Assembly (NCBI RefSeq): GCF_010122465.1
Contig: NZ_WLZY01000001.1
Coordinates: forward strand, 310,001-374,000
Direction: 5' to 3'
Origin: Phytoactinopolyspora mesophila
Lineage (GTDB): Bacteria > Actinomycetota > Actinomycetes > Jiangellales > Jiangellaceae
Length of the DNA stretch: 64,000 nt
Part shown: positions 8,599-16,715 of the stretch, piece after piece
How the letters are laid out: the number at the start of each line of letters is the position of its first letter
Numbering within the stretch: the first letter of the stretch is position 1
Translations under genes and position numbers: made by a program
The notes under the pieces: generated by a model
Seen by the model: only the letters and a program-made list of their open reading frames with translations
What the model was told of the DNA's origin: nothing
Databases searched by the model: none

Positions 8599-9941
8599 CA
8601 TTCACCTATCAGAGTGAGGTGCCTGCCTCGATCGACGAGGTGTTCGCCTGGCATGAGCGGCCCGGCGCGATCAGCCGGCTGCTCCCTCCGTGGCAGCCGG
8701 TACGGGTGGTGCGTGAAGCCGCCTCCGTGCGTGACGGCGTCGCCGTGATCGGTCTTCCTGGCGGTCTGAGGTGGCGGGCGCAACACGTCGCAGCTGAGTT
8801 CGACCGCCCCCACCGGTTCGTCGACGAGCTGGTCACAACCCGACTGCCCATCGCCCCGCCGTGGCGGCACGTGCACGAATTCGAAGACCTCGGCGAAGGC
8901 GGCACCAGAGTTGTCGACCGGGTCGACACGCGAGCGCCGCGGTCGATGCTGACCTCCATGTTCCGTTACCGCCACGACCAGCTGGCTGCGGATTTGAAGG
9001 CGCACCAGCACTCGCGCCAGTGGGCACCCCGTCCGCTCACGTTCGCCGTCACCGGCTCGTCCGGCCTGGTGGGCTCCGCCTTGTCGGCGTTCTTGAGCAC
9101 CGGTGGCCATTCCGTGGTGCGCCTGGTCCGGTACCGGCCCCGAAACGAGAGCGAACGGCACTGGAATCCGGGTGCGCCGGACCCGGCCGCGTTCGCCGGC
9201 GTCGACGTTGTCATCCATCTGGCCGGCGCGTCGATCGCCGGCCGGTTCACCGAGGCACACAAGCGGGCCATTCGCGAGAGCCGGCTGGAGCCGACCAGGC
9301 TGCTTGCCGAAGCCGCGGCCCGGGCACCGCACGGTCCCGGAACCCTGATCACGGCGTCGGCGGTCGGCTACTACGGGCCGGACAACGCCGATACGATCCT
9401 GACCGAAAGCACCGACAGCGGCGCAGGATTCCTCGCCGGTGTGGTGCTCGCCTGGGAGGCCGCGACCCGGCCGGCACAGGCGGCGGGGCTGCGCGTCGTC
9501 AACGTGCGCACCGGCCTCGTGCTGACTCCGGCCGGAGGTCTGCTGCGGCTACAGCGGCCCCTGTTCGCCGCGGGCCTCGGCGGCCGGCTGGGCACCGGCG
9601 AGCAGTGGATGGCCTGGATCGGCATCGACGATCTAGTGGACGTCTATCTGCGTGCGTCCCTCGACGAGACCCTGAGCGGCCCGGTGAATGCCGTGGCGCC
9701 CGAACCGGTCACCAACGACGAGTACAGCCGGACGCTGGCACACGTGCTGGGTCGCCCGGCGATTCTGCCGGTGCCGTCGCTGGGACCGCGCGTGCTCCTC
9801 GGTGAACACGGCGCGCGGGAGCTGGCCGGAGCCAGCCAGCGCGCGGTTCCGGCCCGGTTGACCGCGGCCGGTCACACGTTTCGGCATGCCACTGTCGAAA
9901 CGGCCCTGCGCCATCTCCTGGGCCGTGCGGTCCCCGCGTGA
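8595..9941 (+). CDS. TIGR01777-type SDR epimerase with N-terminal SRPBCC domain
   Basis: A 448-residue two-domain protein. Residues 1 to about 145 form an SRPBCC/cyclase-dehydrase-like fold (TYQSEVPASIDEVFAWHERP to HDQLAADLKAHQ). Residues from about 148 are an atypical short-chain dehydrogenase with the NAD(P)-binding motif AVTGSSGLVGSAL, then VVIHLAGASI, TASAVGYYG and a C-terminal VPARLTAAGHTFRH typical of the TIGR01777 (YfcH-like) family. The substrate of this family is not established; the SRPBCC part could present a hydrophobic ligand. ATG 8595 overlaps the MMPL stop by ATGA, making it the last gene of the light operon. Confidence 0.85.
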   Translation: MTFTYQSEVPASIDEVFAWHERPGAISRLLPPWQPVRVVREAASVRDGVAVIGLPGGLRWRAQHVAAEFDRPHRFVDELVTTRLPIAPPWRHVHEFEDLGEGGTRVVDRVDTRAPRSMLTSMFRYRHDQLAADLKAHQHSRQWAPRPLTFAVTGSSGLVGSALSAFLSTGGHSVVRLVRYRPRNESERHWNPGAPDPAAFAGVDVVIHLAGASIAGRFTEAHKRAIRESRLEPTRLLAEAAARAPHGPGTLITASAVGYYGPDNADTILTESTDSGAGFLAGVVLAWEAATRPAQAAGLRVVNVRTGLVLTPAGGLLRLQRPLFAAGLGGRLGTGEQWMAWIGIDDLVDVYLRASLDETLSGPVNAVAPEPVTNDEYSRTLAHVLGRPAILPVPSLGPRVLLGEHGARELAGASQRAVPARLTAAGHTFRHATVETALRHLLGRAVPA

Positions 9942-9973
9942 CTGTGCCAGGAGTTCGCGCGCGACGAGCGCCG

Positions 9974-10201
9974 TCAGGTAGGCAGCTCGATCAGCATGAT
10001 CGGGTCGGTGGTCGGCTGTTCGGAGCCGCCCTCCGGCTCGATGGTCACGCCGAGGTGGTCGGCGTCTTCGAGGCCCACAGCGGTGAACGGCCCGAGCTCG
10101 CCGTCGTCGGTGTCACCGAGGACACCCGCGGGCCGGGCGCCCTCGCTGTCGATGAACCGGATTGGAGCGAGTCCTTGGCTGTTACCCTTCGTGATACTCA
10201 A
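9974..10201 (-). pseudogene. Remnant of an anti-sigma-K factor (RskA C-terminal part)
   Basis: The 75 codons match only the last part of the extracytoplasmic domain of RskA-type anti-sigma factors: GARPAGVLGD and then GVTIEPEGGSEQPTTDP close to the C-terminus. The N-terminal sigma-binding domain and membrane helix are missing, and no ECF sigma gene lies nearby. The reading frame upstream dissolves into the spacer before the amidohydrolase gene. It is best read as a decayed or deleted gene; recognition rests on motif memory, not alignment. Confidence 0.55.
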
Positions 10202-10282
10202 GTTGCGTCCAACCTCGGCTATCGAGCCACGGCTGCGATGGTGAAGAGGTGAGCGTTGCGAGGACGGCGGCGGCGGTGGCCA

Positions 10283-11332
10283 TCACGGATCCAGGTGGAA
10301 GACTCGCTCCGCGTTGCCCTGGAAGAAGGCTTTCTTGTCCTCCAGTTTCCACGGCAGCGAGTCGTAGGTCGCCACCTCCTCGGGAGCCCATTGATAGGGG
10401 TAGTCCCACGAGAACATCAGGTGGTCGATCCCTACGACCTCGCGAACGAACTCGATCGCCGGGTGCCAGGCCATCCCGCTGGTGGTGTAGTACACGTTGT
10501 GCCGCAGATAGTCGCTCACGGGGCTTCGCAGCGGTTTCAAGGCGTCGTATCGCTGTGACTTCACGGCGGCGCCGTGCATGAAGTCGAGGCGCCACATCCA
10601 GATCGGCAGCGCCTCGCCGAGGTGTCCGACCACGATCTTCAGCCTGGGGTAGCGGTCGAAGACACCCGCGGTGATCAGTCGCAGCAGATGCAGGCCGGTC
10701 TCGACCGAGAACCCGTAGACCGCGCCGTCGAGGCCGGCCTCGATGAAGGGCTCGGCCATGCGCGGGATCGGTGTGTTGGGATGCAGATAGATCGGAGTGT
10801 CGAGCGCCTCTGCTGCCTCGAAGATGGGGGAGTACTTCTCGGCGTCAAGGTATTCGCCCTGGACATGGGAGTTGAGGATCACCCCCTTGAAACCGAGTTC
10901 GTCGTGTCCGCGCCGGATCTCTTCCGCGGCGGCGGTGGGGTCCTGAGGTGCGATGGCGGTCAGCGCCTCGAACCGGTGGGGGTGCTGGGCGACGACGTCA
11001 CGCAGCTCATCGTTGATCTCGATGGTCAACGGCACCGCGACCTCTCCGCGCAGGATCTGGGTGCCGGGGGTGGTGGTGGACAGGATCATCACGTCGACGC
11101 CGGCCTCGTCCATGGCGGCGATCCGCTCCTCGTCCGCCTCGACGATTCGCGCCGCGAGCGTAGAGGCGCGCTCGGTTGAGCCGAGGTAGTAGCCCCACAG
11201 GCTACGGAACCCAGGGTCGGTGATCGAGCCGGACGCCAACTCGCGCCGATAGATCTCCAGCATCCGCTGGGAGGCCCACGCCTCCTCGGTGGCGATGCGC
11301 TTGTAGTCGCTCGAGAATGCGAGCACGGTCAT
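10283..11332 (-). CDS. Amidohydrolase-2 family metal-dependent hydrolase/decarboxylase
   Basis: A 349-residue TIM-barrel protein of the ACMSD / gamma-resorcylate decarboxylase branch. The N-terminal metal motif is ATEEAW in place of xHxH, as in many members. Later motifs are GVILNSHVQGEYL, PIYLHPNTP, LKIVVGHLGEALP and HLMFSWDYPYQW, supplying the metal-binding histidines and aspartate. Such enzymes decarboxylate aromatic acids or hydrolyse small ring compounds without oxidation. It is the last gene of an operon with an ABC importer (39 bp after the binding-protein gene), so it probably acts on the imported compound. The exact substrate is unknown. Confidence 0.82.
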   Translation of the reverse strand: MTVLAFSSDYKRIATEEAWASQRMLEIYRRELASGSITDPGFRSLWGYYLGSTERASTLAARIVEADEERIAAMDEAGVDVMILSTTTPGTQILRGEVAVPLTIEINDELRDVVAQHPHRFEALTAIAPQDPTAAAEEIRRGHDELGFKGVILNSHVQGEYLDAEKYSPIFEAAEALDTPIYLHPNTPIPRMAEPFIEAGLDGAVYGFSVETGLHLLRLITAGVFDRYPRLKIVVGHLGEALPIWMWRLDFMHGAAVKSQRYDALKPLRSPVSDYLRHNVYYTTSGMAWHPAIEFVREVVGIDHLMFSWDYPYQWAPEEVATYDSLPWKLEDKKAFFQGNAERVFHLDP

Positions 11333-11371
11333 GTGTTCATCTCTCTTTTCGTCGTGCGTTGGGGTTCGGGA

Positions 11372-12454
11372 TTAGAGATCGGACTCGTCCCAGTCGTTCA
11401 TCATGTCGACCAGTTCGTCCGTGTAGAGGTCGTCGGCATCGACGTCGCCTTGGATCTGCCCGGACTCGACCATGTAGTCGAGGAAGACCTGCCACGTGCC
11501 GTCCTCATGGGATCCCCACTGGCTCGCTCCCGGTTCGAGGGAATAGGAGCCCTCCATCCGGCGCTGGAGGATGCTCAAGTCGTTCGCCAGCGCTTCGTCG
11601 TCGGAAACTTCCGCTGACTTGGTCGCCGGATCGAATTGCCAAAGCAGCCTCACGCACTCCTCGGGATCCCGTTCGCAGGATGCGACGCCTTTGAACACCG
11701 CCCGGCCGATGGCCGCGAAGAGTTCGGGCTCGTCCTCCAGCCGTTCCGGCAGTGCCATGAGACCGCCAGCGTTGAGCGTAGAGACCACGTCCGACTCCAG
11801 CACTTCCACCTCGATGCCGGCGTTCAGCATCGTTTGGTACTGCGAGTCGAAGGTCGACAGCGCGTCCACCGTGTCCGATCCCAGCGCCGCGATCGCTTGG
11901 GGTCCGGCACCGATCTCGATGAACTGCAGGGACTCGGGGTCGACGCCAGCCTCGGCGGCGATCGCCTTGGCGACGTACACGCCGTTGGAGGCGAGGCTCA
12001 CCACGCCGACCCGTGCGTCCTCCAGATCCGCCGCTGTCTGCACCGCACCGCCTTCGAAGGTGGCGACGCCGAAGTGCGAGCGGCGGAAGAGCATGGCGTA
12101 GTACTCCGCTGTGAACTCTTCGTTCTCGTGTCCGATCACCACGGGTTCCGGCGCCGCGATCGCCACGTCGGCAGCGCCTTGTTGCAGCTGGGTGGCTGAG
12201 GTGGCGCCCCCCGGGAAGTTGACCCACTCGACGGTGAGCCCCTCGTCCTCGAAGTACCCCAGCTCGTCCGCCGCCGCCAAGGGCGCATAGCTAGAGGACC
12301 ATGCGGCTTGGGTGACGGCGAACGTGATAGAGCGGAGATCATCGTCGCCGCCCTCGCCGGGGATGCCGCACGCAACGGTGATCATGGCGATGGCCATGGA
12401 CGTGGTGGCGCCGGCAATGACGCGTCGCCTGGACGCTCTGTTGGGGTTTCGCAC
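11372..12454 (-). CDS. ABC importer substrate-binding lipoprotein (NMT1/SsuA-like)
   Basis: A 360-residue protein with a Tat/Sec-like signal (NRASRRRVIAGATTSMAIAM) ending in the lipobox ITVACG, so a membrane-anchored lipoprotein. The mature part has the NMT1/THI5-like fold seen in taurine, sulfonate, thiamine-precursor and aromatic acid importers (SYAPLAAADELGYFEDEGL, VEWVNFPGG). GTG at 12454 is chosen over an upstream ATG at 12538 because GAAGGAG precedes it by 5 nt and the signal peptide then starts correctly. It is third in the operon ATPase, permease, binding protein, amidohydrolase. The ligand is unknown; an aromatic carboxylate fits the neighbouring decarboxylase-like enzyme. Confidence 0.85.
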   Translation of the reverse strand: MRNPNRASRRRVIAGATTSMAIAMITVACGIPGEGGDDDLRSITFAVTQAAWSSSYAPLAAADELGYFEDEGLTVEWVNFPGGATSATQLQQGAADVAIAAPEPVVIGHENEEFTAEYYAMLFRRSHFGVATFEGGAVQTAADLEDARVGVVSLASNGVYVAKAIAAEAGVDPESLQFIEIGAGPQAIAALGSDTVDALSTFDSQYQTMLNAGIEVEVLESDVVSTLNAGGLMALPERLEDEPELFAAIGRAVFKGVASCERDPEECVRLLWQFDPATKSAEVSDDEALANDLSILQRRMEGSYSLEPGASQWGSHEDGTWQVFLDYMVESGQIQGDVDADDLYTDELVDMMNDWDESDL

Positions 12455-12537
12455 CTTGGCTCCTTCGCTCGGTATGGCGGTCGCCGCGTGGACGACGCGT
12501 GGGGTCTGCCGGGCTCGCCGCCAGCATCCGGTCGGCA

Positions 12538-13395
12538 CTAAGACCCCGAGATGGCATCAAGCCCTTTGCCCTGCCAGAAGACGACCTTCGCGCCCACCCA
12601 ACTGATGAGGGAGGTCAGTGTCATGCCGATGACGGAGAGAATGACGAGGACCGCGAAAGTCGTGGCGACGTTGAGGTTCGTAGAAGAAAGCTGGATCATG
12701 TAGCCGAGGCCGGCCTGAGCTCCGACGAACTCCGCGACGATCGCACCGATGATGGAGAACGTCACCGCGATCTTGAGGCCGGCGAAGAAATACGGCAGCG
12801 CCGTGGGCATCTGCAACATCCGGAATGTCTGCCACTTCGTGGCTCCCAGACCTCGGAACATCTCCATTCGGTCGCGATCCGCCGACTGAATGCCGGTGAT
12901 GAGGTTGATCAGAAGCGGGAAGAACGCCAACAGGGCGGTCGTCACCACCTTCGAGGTCATCCCGAACCCGAACCACGTCAGCAGCAACGGCGCGAGGGCG
13001 ACCTTCGGTACGGCTTGGAGCGCGACGATCAGCGGCATACAGGCGCGCTCGACGAGCTCCCATCGGGTGACCAAGGCAGCGACGAGCGTGGCGAACACAA
13101 TGGCCAGGCAGAAGCCGAGCAGCACCTCCTGCAGCGTGACCCAGGTGTGCATCACGAGCACACCGCTCGTGATGCCGTTGACCAGGGCGGTGACGACCTC
13201 ATTCGGCGGGGGGAGGACGTAGCGGGGAACGTCGAGCAGACGGACGCTCGCCGCCCAGCCGGCGAGGAGGATCGCCACGAGTCCGAGGAAGGGACCCGCC
13301 CGGCTCACCAGATCCCCAATGGCGGCGATGCCACGGCCGTTGCGCGACGTCTCGTCGGTGCCGGAGACAGTCTGCTCCTGGAGGGCCGGCATCAC
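12538..13395 (-). CDS. ABC importer permease (SsuC/TauC-like)
   Basis: A 285-residue inner-membrane protein with about six hydrophobic helices and the BPD_transp_1 EAA loop (FRGLGATKWQTFRMLQMPTALPYFFAGLKIA), which docks onto the ATPase. It starts at GTG 13395, overlapping the TGA of the ATPase gene (GTGA), with an adjacent ATG at 13392. It forms the channel of the importer with the neighbouring ATPase and lipoprotein. Confidence 0.88.
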   Translation of the reverse strand: MMPALQEQTVSGTDETSRNGRGIAAIGDLVSRAGPFLGLVAILLAGWAASVRLLDVPRYVLPPPNEVVTALVNGITSGVLVMHTWVTLQEVLLGFCLAIVFATLVAALVTRWELVERACMPLIVALQAVPKVALAPLLLTWFGFGMTSKVVTTALLAFFPLLINLITGIQSADRDRMEMFRGLGATKWQTFRMLQMPTALPYFFAGLKIAVTFSIIGAIVAEFVGAQAGLGYMIQLSSTNLNVATTFAVLVILSVIGMTLTSLISWVGAKVVFWQGKGLDAISGS

Positions 13396-14189
13396 GCGAC
13401 CGCCTTGGTGTGTTTGCCCAGGTGCTCGTCGAGGATGGTGCGCACCCCGCTGGCGTACTGTCCGAAGCGTTCCGAGTTCACGTCCTCCAGGGTCCGTGGC
13501 CGCGGCAGGTCCACCGGCAGCACCTGAGCTACGCGGCCGGGACGTGGCGTCATCACCACGACGCGGTCGGCGAGCAGGACCGACTCCGCGATGCTGTGCG
13601 TGACGAAGGCGATGGTCGTCCGGAACTCCTCGTGGATGCGCAGGAGTTCGACGGTGAGCGCGTCACGCGTCATCGCGTCGAGTGCGCCGAACGGCTCGTC
13701 CATCAACAGGATCTCAGGGTCCTGGATAAGTGCCCGAGCGATTCCCACACGTTGTTGCATGCCGCCAGACAGCTGATGCGGATAGCTCTGCGCGAAGCTG
13801 TCGAGGCCGAGCACCGTGAGAAGCTCTCTGGCGCGCTCACGGTAGGGCGCCAGCTTGGCCCGGCGCACCCGGATCGGGACCAGCACGTTCTCGATGACAT
13901 TCTTCCACGGCAACAGCAAGGGCTGCTGGTACACGATGCCGATCCGGTGGCTCGGGCCGGTGTGTCTTTGACCCGCCAGCAGCATCTCGCCTTCGGTCGG
14001 CATGTGCAGACCGCCGAGCAGGCGGAGCAGCGTACTTTTTCCACACCCGGAGGGGCCGACGAGGGTGACTACCTCGCCTTCGGCGATATCCAAAGAGATG
14101 TCGGTCAGCGCCTGGACCGGTGTGCCCTTCTTCGCCTGGTATGTCTTGCTCACACCGCGTAACGACACGAGGGGACGTGCTGGATCCAC
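13392..14189 (-). CDS. ABC importer ATP-binding protein (SsuB/TauB-like)
   Basis: A 265-residue ATPase with Walker A GPSGCGKST, the signature LSGGMQQRV, Walker B ILLMDEPFGALD and an H-loop in FVTHSIAESV. This pattern is typical of nitrate/sulfonate/taurine importers. GTG 14189 is preceded by GGGAGG at a good distance. It is the first gene of the minus-strand operon, 19 bp from the nearer of two identical 14-bp palindromes that separate it from the divergent MarR gene. Confidence 0.9.
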   Translation of the reverse strand: MDPARPLVSLRGVSKTYQAKKGTPVQALTDISLDIAEGEVVTLVGPSGCGKSTLLRLLGGLHMPTEGEMLLAGQRHTGPSHRIGIVYQQPLLLPWKNVIENVLVPIRVRRAKLAPYRERARELLTVLGLDSFAQSYPHQLSGGMQQRVGIARALIQDPEILLMDEPFGALDAMTRDALTVELLRIHEEFRTTIAFVTHSIAESVLLADRVVVMTPRPGRVAQVLPVDLPRPRTLEDVNSERFGQYASGVRTILDEHLGKHTKAVA

Positions 14190-14207
14190 AATGATCCTCC
14201 CGATACT

Positions 14208-14221
14208 GTTGCTATAGCAAC
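14208..14221. promoter_or_regulatory. Palindromic operator copy 1 (MarR candidate site)
   Basis: GTTGCTATAGCAAC is a perfect 14-bp palindrome, repeated identically 29 bp away. It lies 18 bp upstream of the ABC ATPase start codon. Its core CTATAG could overlap a -10 box, which suits repression. MarR binding is inferred from the divergent layout. Confidence 0.7.
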
Positions 14222-14236
14222 TGATGGAGAACCCAT

Positions 14237-14250
14237 GTTGCTATAGCAAC
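14237..14250. promoter_or_regulatory. Palindromic operator copy 2 (MarR candidate site)
   Basis: This is the second identical copy of GTTGCTATAGCAAC, ending 19 bp before the TTG start of the MarR gene. The start-to-start distance of 29 bp puts the two sites on nearly the same DNA face. One site per promoter fits joint control of both genes. Confidence 0.7.
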
Positions 14251-14269
14251 TAATGAGAGGGCAAGGGTC

Positions 14270-14809
14270 TTGGGTGAGCTTCCTGAGAAAAGGGCGGAGG
14301 GGACCGACGAGCCCGCGCTCATGCGTGAGCCACTGTCCGACGTCATGACAATCGGCACATACGTGCCGAGCGCTGTCGTCGTCATCTCCAACTCGTTCGC
14401 GCACGGCGGTTCGACCGTCTACCACAAACGCTTCGGGATTCGCGTCAATGACTGGCGGATCCTCAACGCGCTCGCCATCGCGCCGGGCCGTAACGCCAAG
14501 CAGCTGACCGAGGTCCTGCGGCTCGACAAAGCGGTCATCTCACGCTGCGTCGCTGAGCTCACGCGACTCGGCCTTATCGGTAGCGAACCTGAAGGTGTCG
14601 CGCGACGGCTCTACCTCACCGAACGCGGCGTCGCTGTTCATCAGGGCGTCTTGCCCCTTTCCCGCCAGCGGGAGCGCATGCTGACGGCGGGCTTCAGCGA
14701 GGAGGAACGGGCTCAGCTGCTCTCCTTCTTGCAGCGTATGGTCGCCAACCTTGAGGATCTCAAGGAGGTCGATGCCGCGCTCGCCGCCGGAGCGCAATCC
14801 GGCGAGTGA
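14270..14809 (+). CDS. MarR-family transcription regulator
   Basis: A 179-residue winged-helix protein: DWRILNALAIAPGRNAKQLTEVLRLDKAVISRCVAELTRLGLI forms the helix-turn-helix, followed by the wing (EGVARRLYLTERG) and a dimerisation helix. Such proteins repress adjacent catabolic or transport genes and let go on binding an aromatic acid or similar ligand. The start is uncertain: TTG 14270 follows GAGAGGG, and an internal ATG lies at 14321. It is divergent from the ABC/amidohydrolase operon and is the likely ligand sensor for it. Confidence 0.88.
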   Translation: MGELPEKRAEGTDEPALMREPLSDVMTIGTYVPSAVVVISNSFAHGGSTVYHKRFGIRVNDWRILNALAIAPGRNAKQLTEVLRLDKAVISRCVAELTRLGLIGSEPEGVARRLYLTERGVAVHQGVLPLSRQRERMLTAGFSEEERAQLLSFLQRMVANLEDLKEVDAALAAGAQSGE

Positions 14810-15014
14810 ATCGTGGCCGATGTCTGGGCGCGGAAAGGCCGTCATCGCCGGTGCGACATCCAGTTCCAAGCCGCCTACAGGCGTTGGGGTCGGGCATCGG
14901 CCGCAAACAGCCAATCCGTCCGTGGGTACACGGTGCGCCAAGGCACGTCCCCACGGACACGCCGGAGTCGCCGTCGACGCTCATGGCGAGGGTGCCGATG
15001 CGCGTGGCTGCGCG

Positions 15015-15190
15015 CTAGTCCCAGCGCTGTTGGGCGAGGAGTAGGGCGAGCCGTTAGAAGAGCCCCGTACGGGATGGGCTCGTTGAGCGGGAATGTCAAC
15101 GTGCCGTTGCCGGACTTGTAAGGCGCGATTTGTCGTTTAAGTGCCTCGTCCGCCTTCATTGCCCGGATCGGTCCCTTGAGCGCTGCTCGC
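15015..15190 (-). pseudogene. Frameshifted C-terminal fragment of a DUF1801 (YdhG-like) gene
   Basis: On the minus strand the sequence reads ADEALKRQIAPYKSG and NGTLTFPLNEPIPYG, the hallmark C-terminal region of DUF1801 proteins. A shift of frame then gives LALLLAQQRWD followed by TAG at 15015-15017, the normal family ending. The N-terminal two thirds are not recognisable upstream. The flanking 14810-15014 and 15191-15354 hold no other gene; a 9-bp inverted repeat (14918-14926 with 14950-14958) may end the MarR transcript. Confidence 0.55.
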
Positions 15191-15354
15191 TGTTCTTTAC
15201 ATCGTGGCCGACCGCACTGTTTTGCCCTGTATCGTCGCTCATGCTGGCGTGAATCTCGTGATCGAGCCGTGGTTGATCCTGGCGGCTGTGTCAGGAGCAT
15301 CGACCGCGGGCCGCTCGTGACCAAGCTACCGGCGGCGAACTATTGGAGAACGCG

Positions 15355-15741
15355 ATGGGCCTGCGCACTAGGAACTATGCGCTGAAAACCGTGACGGTTG
15401 CCACTTGTCTGGCGATGTGGTCGTTTTTGCTGAGTGGCCATCGTTGGGCGACCGTTCCTGGGGCTTGGCCGTGGGAAGAATACCTGCTGGCCGACATCGT
15501 GGCAGGTCTGTTTGCCTTGGCGATGCTCGTCGTTGTTAGAGCGGTCGAGGGAAGTCTGATCTGGGCGCTATCTATTTTCGTACCTTTCTGGGGCTTGTTC
15601 ATCTCCGTGCGGGCATTCTGGCTCATTGGAGATGTGCCGTTCGGGCGCCCCTTGCCGAGACCCTGGACGACGGGAAGAGCCGTCAAATCGAGTAGCGATG
15701 AGGACGTTGCCCAGCCAGGCGCGTCAGACGAGATCACATGA
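15355..15741 (+). CDS. Small membrane protein of unknown function
   Basis: A 128-residue protein with three predicted transmembrane helices: one near residues 10-27, one near 44-62 and one near 68-90 (WALSIFVPFWGLFISV). A polar Pro/Ser/Asp-rich tail follows. ATG 15355 is preceded by GGAGA at a proper distance. I do not recognise a family. It stands alone between the DUF1801 remnant and a methyltransferase gene of opposite direction. Confidence 0.6.
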   Translation: MGLRTRNYALKTVTVATCLAMWSFLLSGHRWATVPGAWPWEEYLLADIVAGLFALAMLVVVRAVEGSLIWALSIFVPFWGLFISVRAFWLIGDVPFGRPLPRPWTTGRAVKSSSDEDVAQPGASDEIT

Positions 15742-15829
15742 GCGCATCGGGCAGCAAAAGCACCAGCTGGAACGACGGCGACGTCTTCCCTGGCTGCACG
15801 AGCCTGAGCGTCACTGCGCGGTGCCGAGG

Positions 15830-16366
15830 TCAACGGGAGGCTGGCGCATGATCGATCCCAGGTGGAAACGACGCGATGATCGCGTAGGCACCCTCGGTGG
15901 TTTCGGTCCGGATATCTTGAATGCCGTATGCATCGAGAGAGGCGACGATGGGGTCCACGACCTTCTCCGCTGGGCCGTCGTAGATCATCCAGAGTTGCCC
16001 ACCAGCGTGCAGGCTTGCGGCGACGTGTGGCAGGGCGACGCCGGGACGGGTCCAGAAGGTGTTGACGCGGATGCTGAATGCCCGGTCGAAGCTACCTGGC
16101 GAGACCGGCTGTTTCTCGATGTCACGAGTTGAGATCCGGACTCGTCCGGCGTTGATCGCGGCCTGATTGACGACACGCGCGCGAGCGACCGCCTTCTCCG
16201 ACCGATCGATTGCGGTGATCCTGGCGCCGGGCGCGCGCATCGTGGCGGCGAGGATCGCTTGTCCGGTCCCGCAGCCGATCTCGAGCAGTTCTTCATCCGG
16301 CTGCGGGTTGAGTAAGGCGACCGCGGCGTCGATCCGGCGCGAGATGCTCTGCATGACAGCCGACAC
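15830..16366 (-). CDS. SAM-dependent methyltransferase (class I)
   Basis: A 178-residue Rossmann-fold methyltransferase. The SAM-binding motif I is LLEIGCGTGQAI and the acidic end of beta-2 is ITAIDRSEKAV. After that come FDRAFSIRVNTFW and a typical GGQLWMIYDGP strand. The family is Methyltransf_25/ubiE-like; the substrate is not predictable. The start is GTG 16366, or ATG 16354 four codons later. It is shorter than most relatives but the fold core is complete. Confidence 0.78.
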   Translation of the reverse strand: MSAVMQSISRRIDAAVALLNPQPDEELLEIGCGTGQAILAATMRAPGARITAIDRSEKAVARARVVNQAAINAGRVRISTRDIEKQPVSPGSFDRAFSIRVNTFWTRPGVALPHVAASLHAGGQLWMIYDGPAEKVVDPIVASLDAYGIQDIRTETTEGAYAIIASFPPGIDHAPASR

Positions 16367-16715
16367 TACGGGTCGGGTCGAAGCCCAGCGTCGAATGCCA
16401 CACCGGCGAGGCCGCCCGCCGGTGGGAAAGGCAACCCTGACGGCTGGTCAACCTCGAAGACGATCCGTACGAACTTGTCAACATGGCTCACGATCCCGCA
16501 TGCCACGTGCTCCGTGCCAGGTTGACGGTGCAATTGACATGACGCAATATTATGAGAGGTTTGTGCACATTTACGTACGTAAGTCTCCGGTTCTCCTCCT
16601 TTGAGTGTTGCCTTTTCGTGAATCTCTGCTTCAGTTGGTTCAAGCATGCTTTGCGCCCGGCTTACGCGCCAGGACGTGACCCATGGGGGAATCTGAAAAA
16701 GAAGGGCCCATTTCC
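16367..16715. other. Long leader/promoter region of the DUF3494 surface protein
   Basis: No convincing gene is present. A -35-like TTGACA lies at 16534-16539 and another, TTGACG, at 16522-16527. AT-rich DNA around 16546-16553 (TATTAT at 16548) could hold a -10, though spacings are not ideal. A perfect palindrome TTACGTACGTAA occupies 16571-16582. The predicted untranslated leader is over 100 nt, longer than usual here, so regulation at RNA level is possible. Confidence 0.4.

Noticed and set aside
8861-9805. 314-codon plus-strand frame within the SDR gene
   Set aside because: Out-of-frame shadow, Arg/Gly-rich, while the SDR frame has NAD and SRPBCC motifs.
12499-13527. 342-codon plus-strand frame
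   Set aside because: Lies opposite the ABC permease, which has clear family motifs; composition is typical of antisense frames.
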